From the NCBI GenBank assembly GCA_030761205.1, contig JAULJL010000041.1, forward strand, positions 1,250,001 through 1,314,000: 64,000 nucleotides of DNA, given 5' to 3'. Positions 41,984 to 54,354 of the stretch are shown here, piece by piece. Within the stretch, counting starts at the first letter, position 1. Every line of letters starts with the position of its first letter. The notes under the pieces were generated by a model. It was not told where the DNA came from. It searched no databases and saw only the letters and a program-made list of their open reading frames with translations. The position numbers were made by a program, and so were the translations under genes. This DNA is from Fremontodendron californicum. Its lineage: Eukaryota > Streptophyta > Magnoliopsida > Malvales > Malvaceae.

Positions 41984-44900
41984 TGTAGACACCTAATTTT
42001 GTCCGGACCACTAAACAGGTATGTTTTCTTCCCATATTAATGTTTCCGAGTATAAAAAGACTGTTTTCATCCTGCAAGTGGTACTCCGAGACTTAGTTTA
42101 AGAGGGCGAGCACAAAAAGTCAACCTTGAAAAAAAGTCAACCCCAAAAAAAGTCAACCCCGAAAAAAGTCTACCCTAGAAAGTCAACTACTGAAAAAGTC
42201 AACCCACTTTCAAAATCAAGATTTTAAGTTCAATTGAAAAATGGAGAAAGAATTTTGATAATCCGAGGTCTACATTGAAAGATATGGAGTTCGGAAGTTG
42301 GGATTTGGAGATTCAGTAGAAAAGAAACCCTAATCCGAGAAATTTGGGGAAAAATGCTTAAACGATCAAACTGGTCGAAATTGATGGTTCCAAATGAAAG
42401 ATAAGCACTAACTACGGGTAATGGAGAAGTCACTTGCAAGAAAAATCGAAAGAAAAGTCAATCCGAGAGAAAACCGAGAATTAGGGTTTTTAGTGGATTT
42501 CGGTGAAATCGGGAAGAATCACAGAAATGGCCCAACTTGGTAAGACCAAAGCCCCCAATGGATGAGGAATGATTAAAAAGGATGGCCCAAGGCTCAGATT
42601 GAAGAAAATCTGAAAATCGGACTTGTTTTGAGCAAAATCGGGTTTCGGAGGTTAAAGGGCAAAATTGGAAAATTTTGGGAAAAATAGCAAATGGACTCCG
42701 AAAATTCTGAAAAATTTGTAAATCTCATTCTTAAATCATTTGAAAGAGATTGGCGAAATAAAATCTTGATTCTGAGTTCGTTTGCAAAATGGCCAAATCC
42801 CGGGCTTCTAATGCAGTAATTCAAAAAGATAAATCCCGGAAAATAGAAAATGGACTCCAAAAATTCTAAAATTTGGCAAATCTCATTTTTAAATTATTTG
42901 GAAGAGATTGGCCAAAGAAAATCTTGATTCCGAGTTCGTTTGCAAAATGGCCAAATCCCGGGCCTCCTATGCAGTAATTCAAGCCGATAAATCCCGAAAA
43001 AATATCAAATGAGCTCCAAATATTATGAAAACTTCCAGATCACACTTTTTAATTATTTTGAAGAGATTAGTGAAGAAAAATCTTGATTTGGAGCTCATTT
43101 AAAAAATGGTAAAAAGTAGGGGCATAAAAAGACATTTTGGGAAGAAAAAATCCAAATAAATAGCAAACGGACTCGGATAATTTTGAAAACTTCCAGAACT
43201 CAATATTTTATTATTTTGGAAGTATTAGAAAAAGAAAAATTGAATTTGGAGCCCGTTTGATATTTATTTTGCATCCGGGGGGCAAAATGGTCGTTTCACC
43301 CAAGCAACCGAAAAGGGCTTCTTTGGGCCTTTCAAAAATCAGAGCTGGGCTGGAAAAGAGAAGTGCTGGCCTGCCCAAGCCCAAAGGAAGGAGGAAGCTT
43401 AGGATTTTTTCAATCAAGTGATTAAAAATCAAGAGTTAAGTTAGAGATTTTTATTTTTGAGCCTAAGTCCCAATCCCACATCCCTTTGTAATGTCAAGCC
43501 AAGGAGGTGCTCACCTTATAAATAAGGGGTCTTGGCCTTTGGTTGAAATCACCCACTACCCCTTGTGAGATAGTCTATACACTTGTATTAGGATTATCCG
43601 GGTGGTGAGTCATAGTGTTTTTGTTGAGAGGGTTTGTAGCTTAATCCGTTCAAAAGCTACTCTGAGGGTTTATAGCTTAATCCGTTCAAAAGCTACTCTG
43701 AGGGTTTATAGCTTAATCCGTTCAAAAGCTACTTGTGAGAGGGTTTGTAGCTTAATCCATTCAAAAGCTACTCTGAGGGTTTATAGCTTAATCCGTTCAA
43801 AAGCTACTTGTGAGAGGGTTTGTAGCTTAATCCGTTCAAAAGCTACTCTGAGGGTTTATAGCTTAATCCGTTCAAAAGCTACTCTGAGGGTTTATAGCTT
43901 AATCTGTTCAAAAGCTACTTGGTGAGTTATCATTTTAAAATAATGTTTCTTGTTCTTCCTTCATTTCCTTTCTTAAGTATATATTTTTTTTACATTTTGT
44001 TTTTATAATAAACTCACAATGGCCAAATGGCCTACATTATTTATTTTAAGTTGCTGTTTTTGATTCATTTTACCATATTGTTTGTGCTATTTTCTTTGTT
44101 TTTGATGTTTTAAATGTTATGTTATTTCATGTTCTTAAGTTATATTTAATTTGGTTGCTTTGTTTATTGCCATTTATGTCTTAGATATCATGTTTTTGCA
44201 TTTTTAATTTTCTGTTTTTATGTTGTTTAAATTTGAGCATGTTTCAGATTTAGTATATTAGGTGTTTGTGAAAATGCTTGTGTGATTTTTGTGTTATGAC
44301 TTAGTTTTTCATGCTAGCATGCCAAGTGTTTGTGAAAATGCCATGCATATCTTAGGTCTAGGTTACATTAAATGCCATGCAAGTTCATGTTAGGTCTAGG
44401 CCATATTATTTATGTCATGCATTTTCCTTACATTTAGGTTTAGACCCATGCATTTCATGCATTATGTTTGTTGCATTATTTCATGCATTTCATGTTCATG
44501 CCACTTGAATAATGACTTGATCCAATTAATGGTTCAAGGTCATGCTCTCTTGAGCACACTTGTGGAAAATTAAGTTTGTCAAATTGATTATTCTACCTTT
44601 GTGATTTTTTTTTTATTTAGCCAATTTTTATCTAACTTTCAAAGAGTCCTAGCTACTGCTTTCAAGTCATTTTATGAGTTTCAAATATTTTTACTTTGGT
44701 TTTTAAATGATTTTATCAAAGGCAAAAATGTGTTGGCAAAGCAGTTTTGTTTTTTTTCTCCTCCAAAAACTCGTACATCTCTGATTTTTCTGGGAATTCA
44801 TCTTTGATCAGAAAATTAAGGCAATTTTTTATCGTGTAGTTTTACATGTCCTGAGTCTCCAGTATTGTTTTCAGAATTTTTGGAATTTTTAAAAATAGGG

Positions 44901-46577
44901 TAAAAAATCGTGGATTAAAACTGGACAGTGGAGTCAGAATTGAATTTAAAGAAAAACAAAGCAGTTTTTTTCTCCTCCAAAAAACTCGTACATCTCTGAT
45001 TTTTCTAGGAATTCATCTTTGATCAGAAAATTAAGCCGATTTTTTCTCATATAGTTTTACATGTTCTGAGTCTCCAGTATTTGTTTTAGAATTTTTGGAA
45101 ATTTTAAAAATAGGGTAACAAATCGTGGATTAAAACTGGACAGTGGAGTCAGAATTGAATTTAAAGAAAAACAAAGCAGTTTTTTTTCTCCTCCAAAAAC
45201 TCGTACATTTATGATTTTTCTGGAATTCATCTTTTATCAGAAAATTAAGCCGATTTGTTTTTGTGTAGTTTTACATGTCCTGAGTCTCCAGTATTTTTTT
45301 TAGAATTTTTGGAAGTTTTAAAAATTGGGTAAAAAATCGTGGATTAAAACTGGACAGTAGAGTCAGAATTGAATTTAAAGAAAAACCATTTTTCTGTTTT
45401 GGTTAATTTACTTAGAGTGGGCTGATTAGGAGGGTTAGCTACTGACTTAGGATAATTTTTAAGCATTTTTAAACTCTAAAAATGGTTTTTCAAATCCCGG
45501 GTTAAGGGGAGTCAAGTCCGAATTTTTTTAACTTAGGAAATTAGAGCCATTTAAAAATTTTTAGCCCAGTTTTTTATTGTTAATTCAAGCTTTTCAAAAT
45601 TGTTTTCAAACAATCACAAAGTATTTTGGCTTTAGAATATTTAATTTGACATATTTTCCTAAGGTAGCCGGATATCTTTTTAGATATACGGATTTCCTTA
45701 ATTAAAGGAAAAAATACATTTCATGTATTGCATTTTTATATTCATGCATTTTATATAATATGTGATTCTTGCCATAATAATTTCTATGTGTCATGACATT
45801 TAGGTTGCATTATATTATTTAGATTTTGCTATGTCATTTTATTTATGTCATACATATACATATTCATTTCTTTTAAATGTTTTCAAAAAAAAAAAAAGGA
45901 TAATGGTTTTCAATAAAAATAAAGATATTCTCGAGTTAAAATAATTCATGAGTTCTCTACTGGGTTTGCTGGAGGGAATTTCATCAATTATCATTAATAA
46001 AGGAATATCTTTCTTTCAAAAGGAGAATGATTCAGAAAGTTTTCCAAAACTAATAAAAATTTCTGTATTTTGCCACGTTTGTTGGGCAATATAGGAAAAT
46101 TTTGAATTTATAAATTCCGGATCATTTTCAATAAAAAATAAAATTATTTTTCTTTAAATTGGGAATTAATTTGAAATACTAAATTTAAAACTAACATTTA
46201 CCGAGACTTGAGATAACACACGATTAATAAGGTACCGATTTATACGGGCGTTGTGGGGGTGCTAATCCTTCCCCACACGTAACCGACTCCCGAACCTGCT
46301 TCTTTGATTTCTCTGGTTTAAAACGCAGACTTGAAATTGGTTTTTAAAATGTTTTAATTAATTTTTAAAATATTTTATAAAACCGGTTTTAATAGGTGGC
46401 CGATCACACCTAGCTAAAAAAGATTGGTGGCGACTCCATGTCTTTTTTAAGGTCATTTTCAAAACCTTCATTTTTTAGAGGAATTAAGTCGACTTTTCCT
46501 CGATTTTTTAATGTCACGCCTAACGAATAATACAATCTTGCGATGAGACTCGTCGTTATTTTTTTTAGGTTGCGACA
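41984..46577 (+). repeat. 3' LTR (4594 bp) of the Ogre-like element
   Basis: It is colinear with 27947-32538 over its whole length, including the TATA box (43517-43524), the eight-unit 36/39-bp array and the three 220-bp units. Scattered substitutions and single-base length changes in homopolymers separate the two LTRs. It ends GCGACA and is followed by ACTAC (46578-46582). Confidence 0.93.
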
Positions 46578-46582
46578 ACTAC

Positions 46583-47383
46583 CATTTAACCTAAATATAA
46601 ATATAATTTAAATTTATCTTGATTTATTTATTAATAAAATTATTAATATGAAATTATGTATTTTTTCTAGATTATTACGGTGAATTGGGAAAATGATAAC
46701 AAATAAAAGAAAATAAAAATGAAATAATTTTTTTGGTGTAATTCATACTAATTTTTTTAATATATTAAAAAAATATATAAAAATGTCGTAAAATTTTAAA
46801 ATTTTAAAATATAATAAAAAATTTCGTGCAACACACGAGTTAAAAAAACTAGTTTTAATTCTATAATATAATATGTTTAAAAAAAAAAAAGTTGCAACAT
46901 AGATTTTATTTATCGAGACAATCTTTAAATTTAAAATAAAATCTAAAATCAATCGATGTAGCATTTTTTTTTCTCAACTCTAAAACAACTCAAATATTTT
47001 GAAATATTTGGATAGAAATGGTTAAAATTCGGAATTTTAAATTTTTTTGTTATCATCAATTCATATTCATAAATTAATTAATAATATTTTATCTTTTCAT
47101 AGTTGTAATTTTAATTTTTAACTACGATTAAATTAAATTGATTAATTTTAATCATATAATATAATTAAGTGAAAATTTAAAAAGTAAAAAAAAAAAAAGA
47201 AACGAAAAAGACTATAGAATATTTATAGAAACGAGAATTTGGTTCTTGGACTTGACAATTCGTAAATGTTTAGTTTATTTTCTATTTTTATGTCAATTGA
47301 TATAAATATAAAAATATATTAAAATTTTAAATACGAATATGATATATATATTTTAAACATATCGTGTTAATTATGTTTAAACG
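46583..47383. other. AT-rich intergenic DNA, nothing recognised
   Basis: No gene or known terminal repeat is seen. CGTGTC-like remnants lie near 47335-47375. The last eight bases are the left flank of the hAT-like element. Confidence 0.6.
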
Positions 47384-48500
47384 CAGGGGCGAAGGGAGGG
47401 GCAGGCAAGGGTGCTGCCCCTTAATTTTTTTAAGATTTTTTATATAAGGGAAAAATTATGTTTAGGTCCTCCAAATTTTGTTTGGTTTTCAATTTGGCCC
47501 CCTTTAAAATTTTAAAAATAAAATAAAATCATGTTTGGCCCCTCAAAATTTTGTTTGACCCTTTCAATTTGCCCCATATTTGTAGAATTTATTTGATATA
47601 ATAAATTTGGTAACATTTTTAATTTAAACCTCATTCATTATTATTAGCTTAATTCTCTATATTTAGTATTTACTTTTCAATCAATTAAATAGATGCATTA
47701 ACATTAATTATTTTGTTTAATATTTTTCATTCTATGCTCGTAATATAAAAATAAATAAAAAAATTAAATAATTACAATATATAATACGAATTGTGCATTT
47801 AACTTAATTTGCTTTTTCTAAATAAATGTAATCTTATGATTTCTTTTTATAATAGGAAATAATTTTATGCATATTTTAATTAGATAATATTTTTTTTTTT
47901 TGAGGTTGAGACTTTATTTCTTATTAATTTTTTTTCATATGCAACATGAATTATAATATTTAAAAATTTTAAAAAATTATTTCATTATAAGAAATTTATA
48001 TATTGTTAGCAAATTTATATCATATATAATATTTAAATTTAATAATTTTATACTAGAGTTTTTCATGGACTGGGTCGAGTTAGGCTCACATAACAAAAAA
48101 ATTTACTTGTCCAAGGCCCGGCCCGATTCGAGTCGACGAATAACCTTATCCTTGAACAAGTTTATTTCATACACGATTTTTATTTTTACTTTAAATCTTT
48201 ATTTCTATATTCCGGCTGTACCTGCTCTTGGGCAGGGTTTTTCCTGATTCAGGCAGACTTAGATCATCGTTTAAATAAAAATAAAATATTTATTTATTTA
48301 AATTTAATTATAAAAATATAAAAATATTAATATAAACATATTTTTTTAATATTAAATAAACAGTGAAACGGGCGAGTGGGTTGGTCCGAGCTCGGCCCGG
48401 GTCGGACTTGGGTAAGGTTGAAAAAAATCTCGGGCCGCGCCTCGACCCATGAGTAAATCTAATTTCAGCCCCCTCGTCAATATTTCTGGCTTCGACCCTG
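47384..48500. mobile_element. hAT-like non-autonomous element (1117 bp)
   Basis: The ends are inverted: CAGGGGCGAAG at the left and CTTCGACCCTG at the right, one mismatch in eleven. Subterminal GGGGC/GCCCC words continue the similarity. Flanking octamers TTTAAACG (47376-47383) and CTTAAACA (48501-48508) agree at six of eight positions, as expected for an old hAT target duplication. No transposase is encoded. It contains the element at 48054-48461. Confidence 0.65.
48054..48461. mobile_element. Nested hAT-like MITE
   Basis: Imperfect inverted ends are TAGAGTTTTTCATGGACTGGGTCG and, in reverse complement, TAGATTTACTCATGGGTCGAGG. GC-rich tracts (GGCCCGGCCCG, CTCGGCCCGGGTCGG) sit inside each end and an AT-rich middle lies between, the same architecture as the MITE at 22763-23029. 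No clear 8-bp duplication remains, so the boundaries are approximate. Confidence 0.5.
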
Positions 48501-48888
48501 CTTAAACATATCTTATCATATTTATTATATTATTTTCGTATTTATTAAACATATATTGTTAATCGTATTTAAACGTGTCTTATCATATTTATTATACTAT
48601 TTTCATTTTTATTAGACGTATCGTGTGCGTATCGTATCTTAAATTATCAGATCTAGATCCTCTAATGTACATATAAAATCTCCATTTACCCTCACATTGA
48701 AGGCAAAACCATGTAACCAATCAAGACAAACAAGCCCATTACTGTCATTTCTTAAACCGAAAAAATAAACCTTCCAAAATCCAATAAGCATGTACGGTAT
48801 CCAACAACTCAAAATCCAAACAAAAAGAAAAAGCTAAAAAAGCCAAAGTTCATGCAAGCAAAAAAATAAAATAAAAAATACCATAATA

Positions 48889-49368
48889 CAATAATTATTA
48901 AATGATATAATAAATAAAAATTATTTAAAAAAATAAAATAAAAAAATTATTAAAAAAAATATTATAAAAATAAAATTATCTTTGATAAATTTTTTTTCTA
49001 CATTTTCGCTTATTTTTTAATTAAAAAAATACTATTTTTTGAAAATAATTTTTTAATTTTAAAATATAAATATTTAAATATTTTATTTTACTTTTTTTAA
49101 TTAAAAAATTTTAAATAATAAAAATATTATTTCTAAAATTATTTTTTTATTTTTTTAAAATTTTAAAAAATAAAATTTTAAATATTTTATTTTTAAATTT
49201 ATTTTTAATTAAAATTTAAAAAAATAATATTTTTTTAATAAAAAGAGAAAAAATAAATTTTTTTTCATTAAGGACAATTTTATTTTTATAATATCTTTCG
49301 TAATAATTTTTAATTTTTTTTAAATAATTCAAATATATTATATCATTTAATAATTATTTAATTATTGA
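48889..49368. repeat. Large AT-rich foldback (inverted repeat) upstream of NRPE1
   Basis: The left arm begins CAATAATTATTAAATGATAT and continues with ATTATAAAAATAAAATTATC. The right arm carries the reverse complements (GACAATTTTATTTTTATAAT, and ATATCATTTAATAATTATTT near the end). The arms meet near 49130. The structure ends about 70 bp before the pyrimidine-rich region where NRPE1 transcription probably starts. A MITE origin is likely, but no target duplication could be fixed. Confidence 0.65.
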
Positions 49369-49429
49369 ATTTTTTTTTTTGTTTTCCAAGTTTACCCAAA
49401 AAAATAAATTAAAACTCCAATTTCTATAT

Positions 49430-49752
49430 GCTTCTTCTTTCTCTCTCATTTGACTCTCCAAAGCTTTGTTTTTCACTTCTCTGCTCTCTTTCCTTCAGTG
49501 AGGGAGAGAAAGAGAAAGAGGAATTGTACAAAAATCAGGGAAGACATTTTTATTTTCATTAAAAAAAATTTTGGGTACACTTTTTCTCTTCCCTTCTTCC
49601 ATTAAATAGACTGTTTGGTTTCATAAAATCTTTTTTGGCTCCTACATTGAAAACCCATTTGGCTTCCTCTCTTTTTATGGGTTTTTTAGGGTTTTTTTTA
49701 GTGTTTCAAGAATTAGTCTTAGAAAATCCAGAAGAAAACAAAGGCATTTCAG
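49430..49752 (+). promoter_or_regulatory. NRPE1: Probable NRPE1 promoter end and first noncoding exon
   Basis: A pyrimidine-rich stretch (TTCTTCTTTCTCTCTC near 49433) and a GA-rich stretch (49497-49521) are typical of plant core promoters and 5' UTRs. A good 5' splice site follows TTTCAG at 49752 (GTAATT). A possible second noncoding exon, 50079-50120, has TTTTTTCAG before it and GTAATT after it. The last acceptor, TTACAG at 52323, opens the exon holding the ATG. No clear TATA box is seen, and the transcription start is not determined. Confidence 0.5.
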
Positions 49753-50333
49753 GTAATTTCTTTTTAAGTCTTATGGCTTAAAGTTATGAACTTTTTTTTT
49801 AATGTTTGTTTACTTAGAAATTGAAGCAAAGGTGAAGAAAATGAAAAAAAAAGATGACATTTTTAAGTTCTGGGTATTTTTCCCTAAATTTTTAAAGAAG
49901 TTTGTGTCTTTACAATTTTTGAGTTGAGTTTTTATTTGGTTTTCTGGTTTGTTGCTGGAAATGTTAGACATTGTTACTTTTCTTGATTCTATTGGGAACC
50001 AAACAGAGGTTTAACTTTTAGGCTTTTTTTTAAACTCGTTTGCTAGAACCCATTTACTGGGTTTCTTTGTTTTTTCAGGATTATTTCATTGAGGTAGAGT
50101 AAAAAGAAGAAAAATTTGAGGTAATTTGGCTTTATACCTTTTTTTTTTTTACATCTTGTTTAACCCATTTTTTTGCATGTGGTCTTTGTTGAGAAAGTTG
50201 GGTAAAAAAAAAAGAGAAGTGCAAGGAATTTGAGCCATTTATGATTTGGTAGTCAGCTTCTGTTTGGTTTTTTAATCTTCCTTATAAATCATGCACGTCT
50301 TTTGTCTTGCATTTTGTTTGTCTATCTTTGTAC

Positions 50334-50701
50334 CAGTGTTGTCAAAGCGTGCGCCTAGGCTCGCCTACGCCTTGCACCTTAGCTTTTAGATAACAAAAGA
50401 GCTTCAGACTCTTTCGGGCTAGGCGATTTTTTTTGTACGGCGATAGAGGTAAAAAAAGCCCGCCTGATTGAAGTTCTCTTTAATTTCTTTAATTTCAACT
50501 TTTTTCATTAGATGTACCTTTACTAGTAAGAAAGGTCATAGTATCAAACTCTCTACTTCTCAATATTTGAGTATTCAACAACAGACATGAGATCATAAGG
50601 AAATCATGCATATTGGGTAACAAAAAAAATATTGCATGTTTTGTAGATAAACTAGACCACTATTTAGAGTTTATTATCATAATTATATATTTTAAACTTA
50701 T

Positions 50702-50735
<34 letters not shown>

Positions 50736-50870
50736 GACAGACACATATAAAAACACACATATACATATTGCGTCTTACTTTACTTAGGCGAACGCTTTTT
50801 TTTTTTTTGCGCCTGAGGCAATATAAGGGTTATAGCGCCTAAAGTGCGCCTTGCGCCCTTGACAACACTG
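50334..50870. mobile_element. hAT-type MITE copy 1 in NRPE1 intron 1 (537 bp)
   Basis: The ends are CAGTGTTGTCAAAG and CTTGACAACACTG, inverted repeats followed inside by GCGCCTAGGC / GCGCCT words. Flanking octamers CTTTGTAC (50326-50333) and CTTCGTAC (50871-50878) match at seven of eight. The middle holds a (TA)n/(CA)n microsatellite (about 50702-50760). It is closely related to 51689-52231. Confidence 0.85.
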
Positions 50871-51688
50871 CTTCGTACTGAACTAGAGTTCCTTGTTTAG
50901 TTGGCTTTTTCTCAAAGTGAGTCTTTTTATATTCCAGATATAAGAAAAAATTCCCCTATATCTCTTTGCTGTTTACTTGGCATGATGACTTTGTGAAGTT
51001 AGCTAGCTGAAAATACTTGTTTTTGGCTGTCGATTTTCGTCATGTTGGTTTGTTTTGAGGGTACTACTTCATTTAATGGAAAAACTGAATGTATATATTT
51101 TAAAAATAAATGTAGTTACTGTTTCATGATTGTCCATGCTTCATGGGTTTGAAATGTTTAGTGTTTGAAATCCCCTTAAAATTAGGATTAATCGTGGTTC
51201 TGTTGATTTTATTAGTTGGTGCTTGCGTAAAATAAATAACAATTTTTTCTCATGAACTAATAATCACTGTAGTACATGCTTTTTTGGAAAAAGCTCACTT
51301 GCACGAACTACCTATTTTGAACAAGCACTTTCTTTTATGATATGTACTGTATGCTGGATTGTTCTCCTCTGTCTTTTCTTCTCCTGCAGACTTCTGTCAT
51401 GCTTGTAATTATATGTTAATCATGGAGAACCTACAAACTCATGTTTAGCACGTTTTCTCTGCTCTGATTTATTCAGTTGATATGGTAATAGTATGTGATT
51501 GAATAGGCTCAGGTTATAGGTATACAATCCTAAACTAAGGTGGATTTGTAAAAATATTCATTTTGTCTTTATCCTTAGTGTCTAGGATGACCGTACCGTG
51601 TGGGTTTTGGCTTCCAACTTACTGAAAAGCATTTGAATGTAGTAATAAGGAGAAAGCTGCCTATGGTTTTAATATCATTAGCATAGGC

Positions 51689-52231
51689 CAGTGTTTTCAA
51701 GGCGTGCGCCTAGGTGTGCCTACGCCTTAGCGTTAGATAACAAAAGCGTCTCAGACCCTTTCGGGCGAGGCGTATTTGATCAGGTGCGCGCCTGTTGCTC
51801 CTAGGCGCGCCTTTTTTGTAAGGCGATAGACGTAAAAAAGCCCGTCTGATTGAAGTTCTCTTAATTTCTTTAATTTTAACTTTTTTCATTAGATGTACCT
51901 TTACTAGTAAGAAAGAGGATAGTATCAAACTCTCTACTTCTCAATATTTGAGTATTCAACAACAGACATGGGACCATAAGGAAATCATGCATATTGGGCA
52001 ATAACAAAAAATTGCATGTTTTGTAGATAAACTAGACCACTCTTTAGAGTTTATTATCATAATTATATATTTTAACCTTATTTTTTATGTATATATAGAC
52101 AGACACATTAAAAAACACATATACATATTGTGCCTTACTTCACTCAGGCGAACGCTTTTTTTGCGCCTTGCGCCTGAGGCAATATAAGGGTTCTAGCGCC
52201 TAGAGTACGCCTTGCACCCTTGACAACATTG
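51689..52231. mobile_element. hAT-type MITE copy 2 in NRPE1 intron 1 (543 bp)
   Basis: Same family and orientation as copy 1, with ends CAGTGTTTTCAAGG and CTTGACAACATTG. Exact octamers GCATAGGC flank it at 51681-51688 and 52232-52239. Two different target sites show two independent insertions, not a duplication of the intron. Confidence 0.9.
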
Positions 52232-52338
52232 GCATAGGCTTTTTAACATCTTGTGGTCTTTTTCTATATCTTTCTCCAATTGATACTTCTTAGATTGTTT
52301 CTTTGCACAGTTTTGTCTTACAGTTTAAAGCAAGAGAT

Positions 52339-54320
52339 ATGGAGGAAAATTCTTCAGCAATTATTTTAGATGGTGAGATAGTTGGTCTAAGGTTCGGCTT
52401 GGCAACTCCTAAGGAAATTGTAAGTTGAAATTTGTCTTTTTTCATTTATTTGTTCATTAGCTGGTTTTGTTATAGCAATAATCTTCCCCCTTTCTCTGTT
52501 GTCATTTGGATGATTGCAACATATGATTTTTGGATGTTCTACCTCTTTTGCTGCCCCCCCCCCTGCCCCTCCTATCTCGGTTCCTGCAGAGGAGTTATTC
52601 TGGTATTTATTTGTGCTCCTTGGAAGTAGTTTTAACATCTACACTGGGGAAATGGAATGATTCACCAACAGTGTTTTCTATGAAAACTACTTTTGATTCA
52701 CTAGGGGTTACCATCTAGAAGTATTTACCCTCAAATTAATATTGTTAATAGTGGATTGAATTCTCTTATTTGTTTTGCATTAGTTCATTCTGTGATGCTA
52801 ATTTACTTTTTCCATCTTCTAAAATTTATTTGCAGCTTACAGCATCAATCAGTGGCTTTCCTATTAATCATGTTAGTCAGCTCTCAAATTCCTATCTTGG
52901 TTTGCCCCTCGAATTTGGTAAATGTAATGCATGTGGTACTTCTGAACCTGGAAAATGTGAAGGTGTGTAAGTTTTCACTTCTGTTGTTGTCATGTATAAA
53001 AGTTAAAAACAAGAAAAAAAAGAAAAGTATTTATAATGAAGGAAGAAAATGCCATCGAGAATATTTTCAAAAAGCCAAACTTTACATTTTTGTTGTTGCT
53101 TTTAGGTCATTTTGGATATATTGAATTACCAATACCAATATATCATCCTAGCCATATCAGTGAATTAAAGCGACTGTTGAGTTTGCTGTGCTTGAAGTGC
53201 CTAAAATTGAAGAACAAGGTACTAGCTTATCAATTATTGCATTATCCATTACAGATGATCTTGTTTTAAAGTCTCCATTTACAAGACTCTGATCTCTCTT
53301 GGCCTCTTTTGCATTAATTGAGGAAGCTGAAAGGTCTATGTGTATTGACACATGATGCATAGCTTTTTAGGTTGAAGCGTAAATCAGTGTTCCATGGGTT
53401 TAAACCTTGTAGGATTTATACTTCTTATATCTAAAAATGTTTAGGAAATTATGAACCGAGAAGCTCATTAAAAAGAGAAATATCACAATCAATAATGGAT
53501 TGACTCTTATAAGAATACCATATGTACTGTTACCATACTGACTGCAGGAACAACTTTAAAGTTTTAAATATAAGAATTCATCCCTTCAAAGTAGAGTAAA
53601 GTAATCCCAAGAATGGCTCACTTGTTTGAGCTAAGACAGGATTAAAATCATGCCAGTTAGTCAAAATGATGAAAGGCTTCTCTATTTCCTCCCACTGCTC
53701 CTAGGTAAATGGCTCTCCGAAATGCTTGTGAAGAATAAGAGTACATAGATTTGCCAACCCTTATTTCTTTTTAATTGAAGTTACTTTTTCTTCCTCTCTA
53801 GAACTAAGATCAGCAATTTAGCTTATTGTCCTTTGTTTAGCTTATACCATCCTGTTATATTTGCACAAATCATGAAGTGGCGCATAAAACTATAAACTGC
53901 TAAAGAATGTCAGTTTTGTAAAAAATGTTTAATCGTGTGGAAGTTTCTAGAAATACCTTGATTTCTCCTCTGGCAAATTTGAAACTCTGAACTCTTTGCA
54001 TAAGTTGCAGTTTCTATATAATTATATTCCTTATTTTTCATGAAGCATCATTAGTGAAAGGTTGGATTCTTAATTCTTTACTTCTTACTAAATAGCACGC
54101 TCTGCTGATGTATTTTACATTCTTGGTAGTCATTAGTCTATACCTTTCAGTTTCAGATTAAAAGTGGCAGTGTCGCTGAAAGATTGTTAGCAACCTGTTG
54201 TGAGGTGAGTTTGAAGTGCCTACCATTTCTTGCTTGTTTTATTGCAGTATGCTGTGCTAACTAATTGCAGTTTATCATTTTTATGATGTTTACTATATTT
54301 TATATCCTTTTTAAACAAGT

Positions 54321-54354
<34 letters not shown>

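Larger units (their letters stand above)
27947..46577 (+). mobile_element. Large gag-only LTR retrotransposon, Ogre/Tat-like, non-autonomous
   Basis: The element is 18,631 bp. Two LTRs of about 4.59 kb begin TGTAGACACC and end GGTTGCGACA, flanked by an exact ACTAC duplication (27942-27946 and 46578-46582). Directly after the left LTR is a primer-binding site, and directly before the right LTR a purine tract, so it reads on the plus strand. The 9.4 kb interior encodes a Gag with a CX2HX5HX4C knuckle and an upstream Gag-related protein. I find no protease, RT, RNase H or integrase on either strand. The remaining interior is noncoding with long tandem arrays. Very long LTRs, an ORF before gag and this type of primer site are features I recall for Ogre elements. 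With no pol it must depend on a related element. The LTRs differ by scattered substitutions and short indels, so the insertion is fairly young. Confidence 0.93.

Noticed and set aside
52432..53269. Small frames around NRPE1 exons 2 and 3 as separate proteins
   Set aside because: Parts match NRPE1 exons, and the rest is intron sequence.
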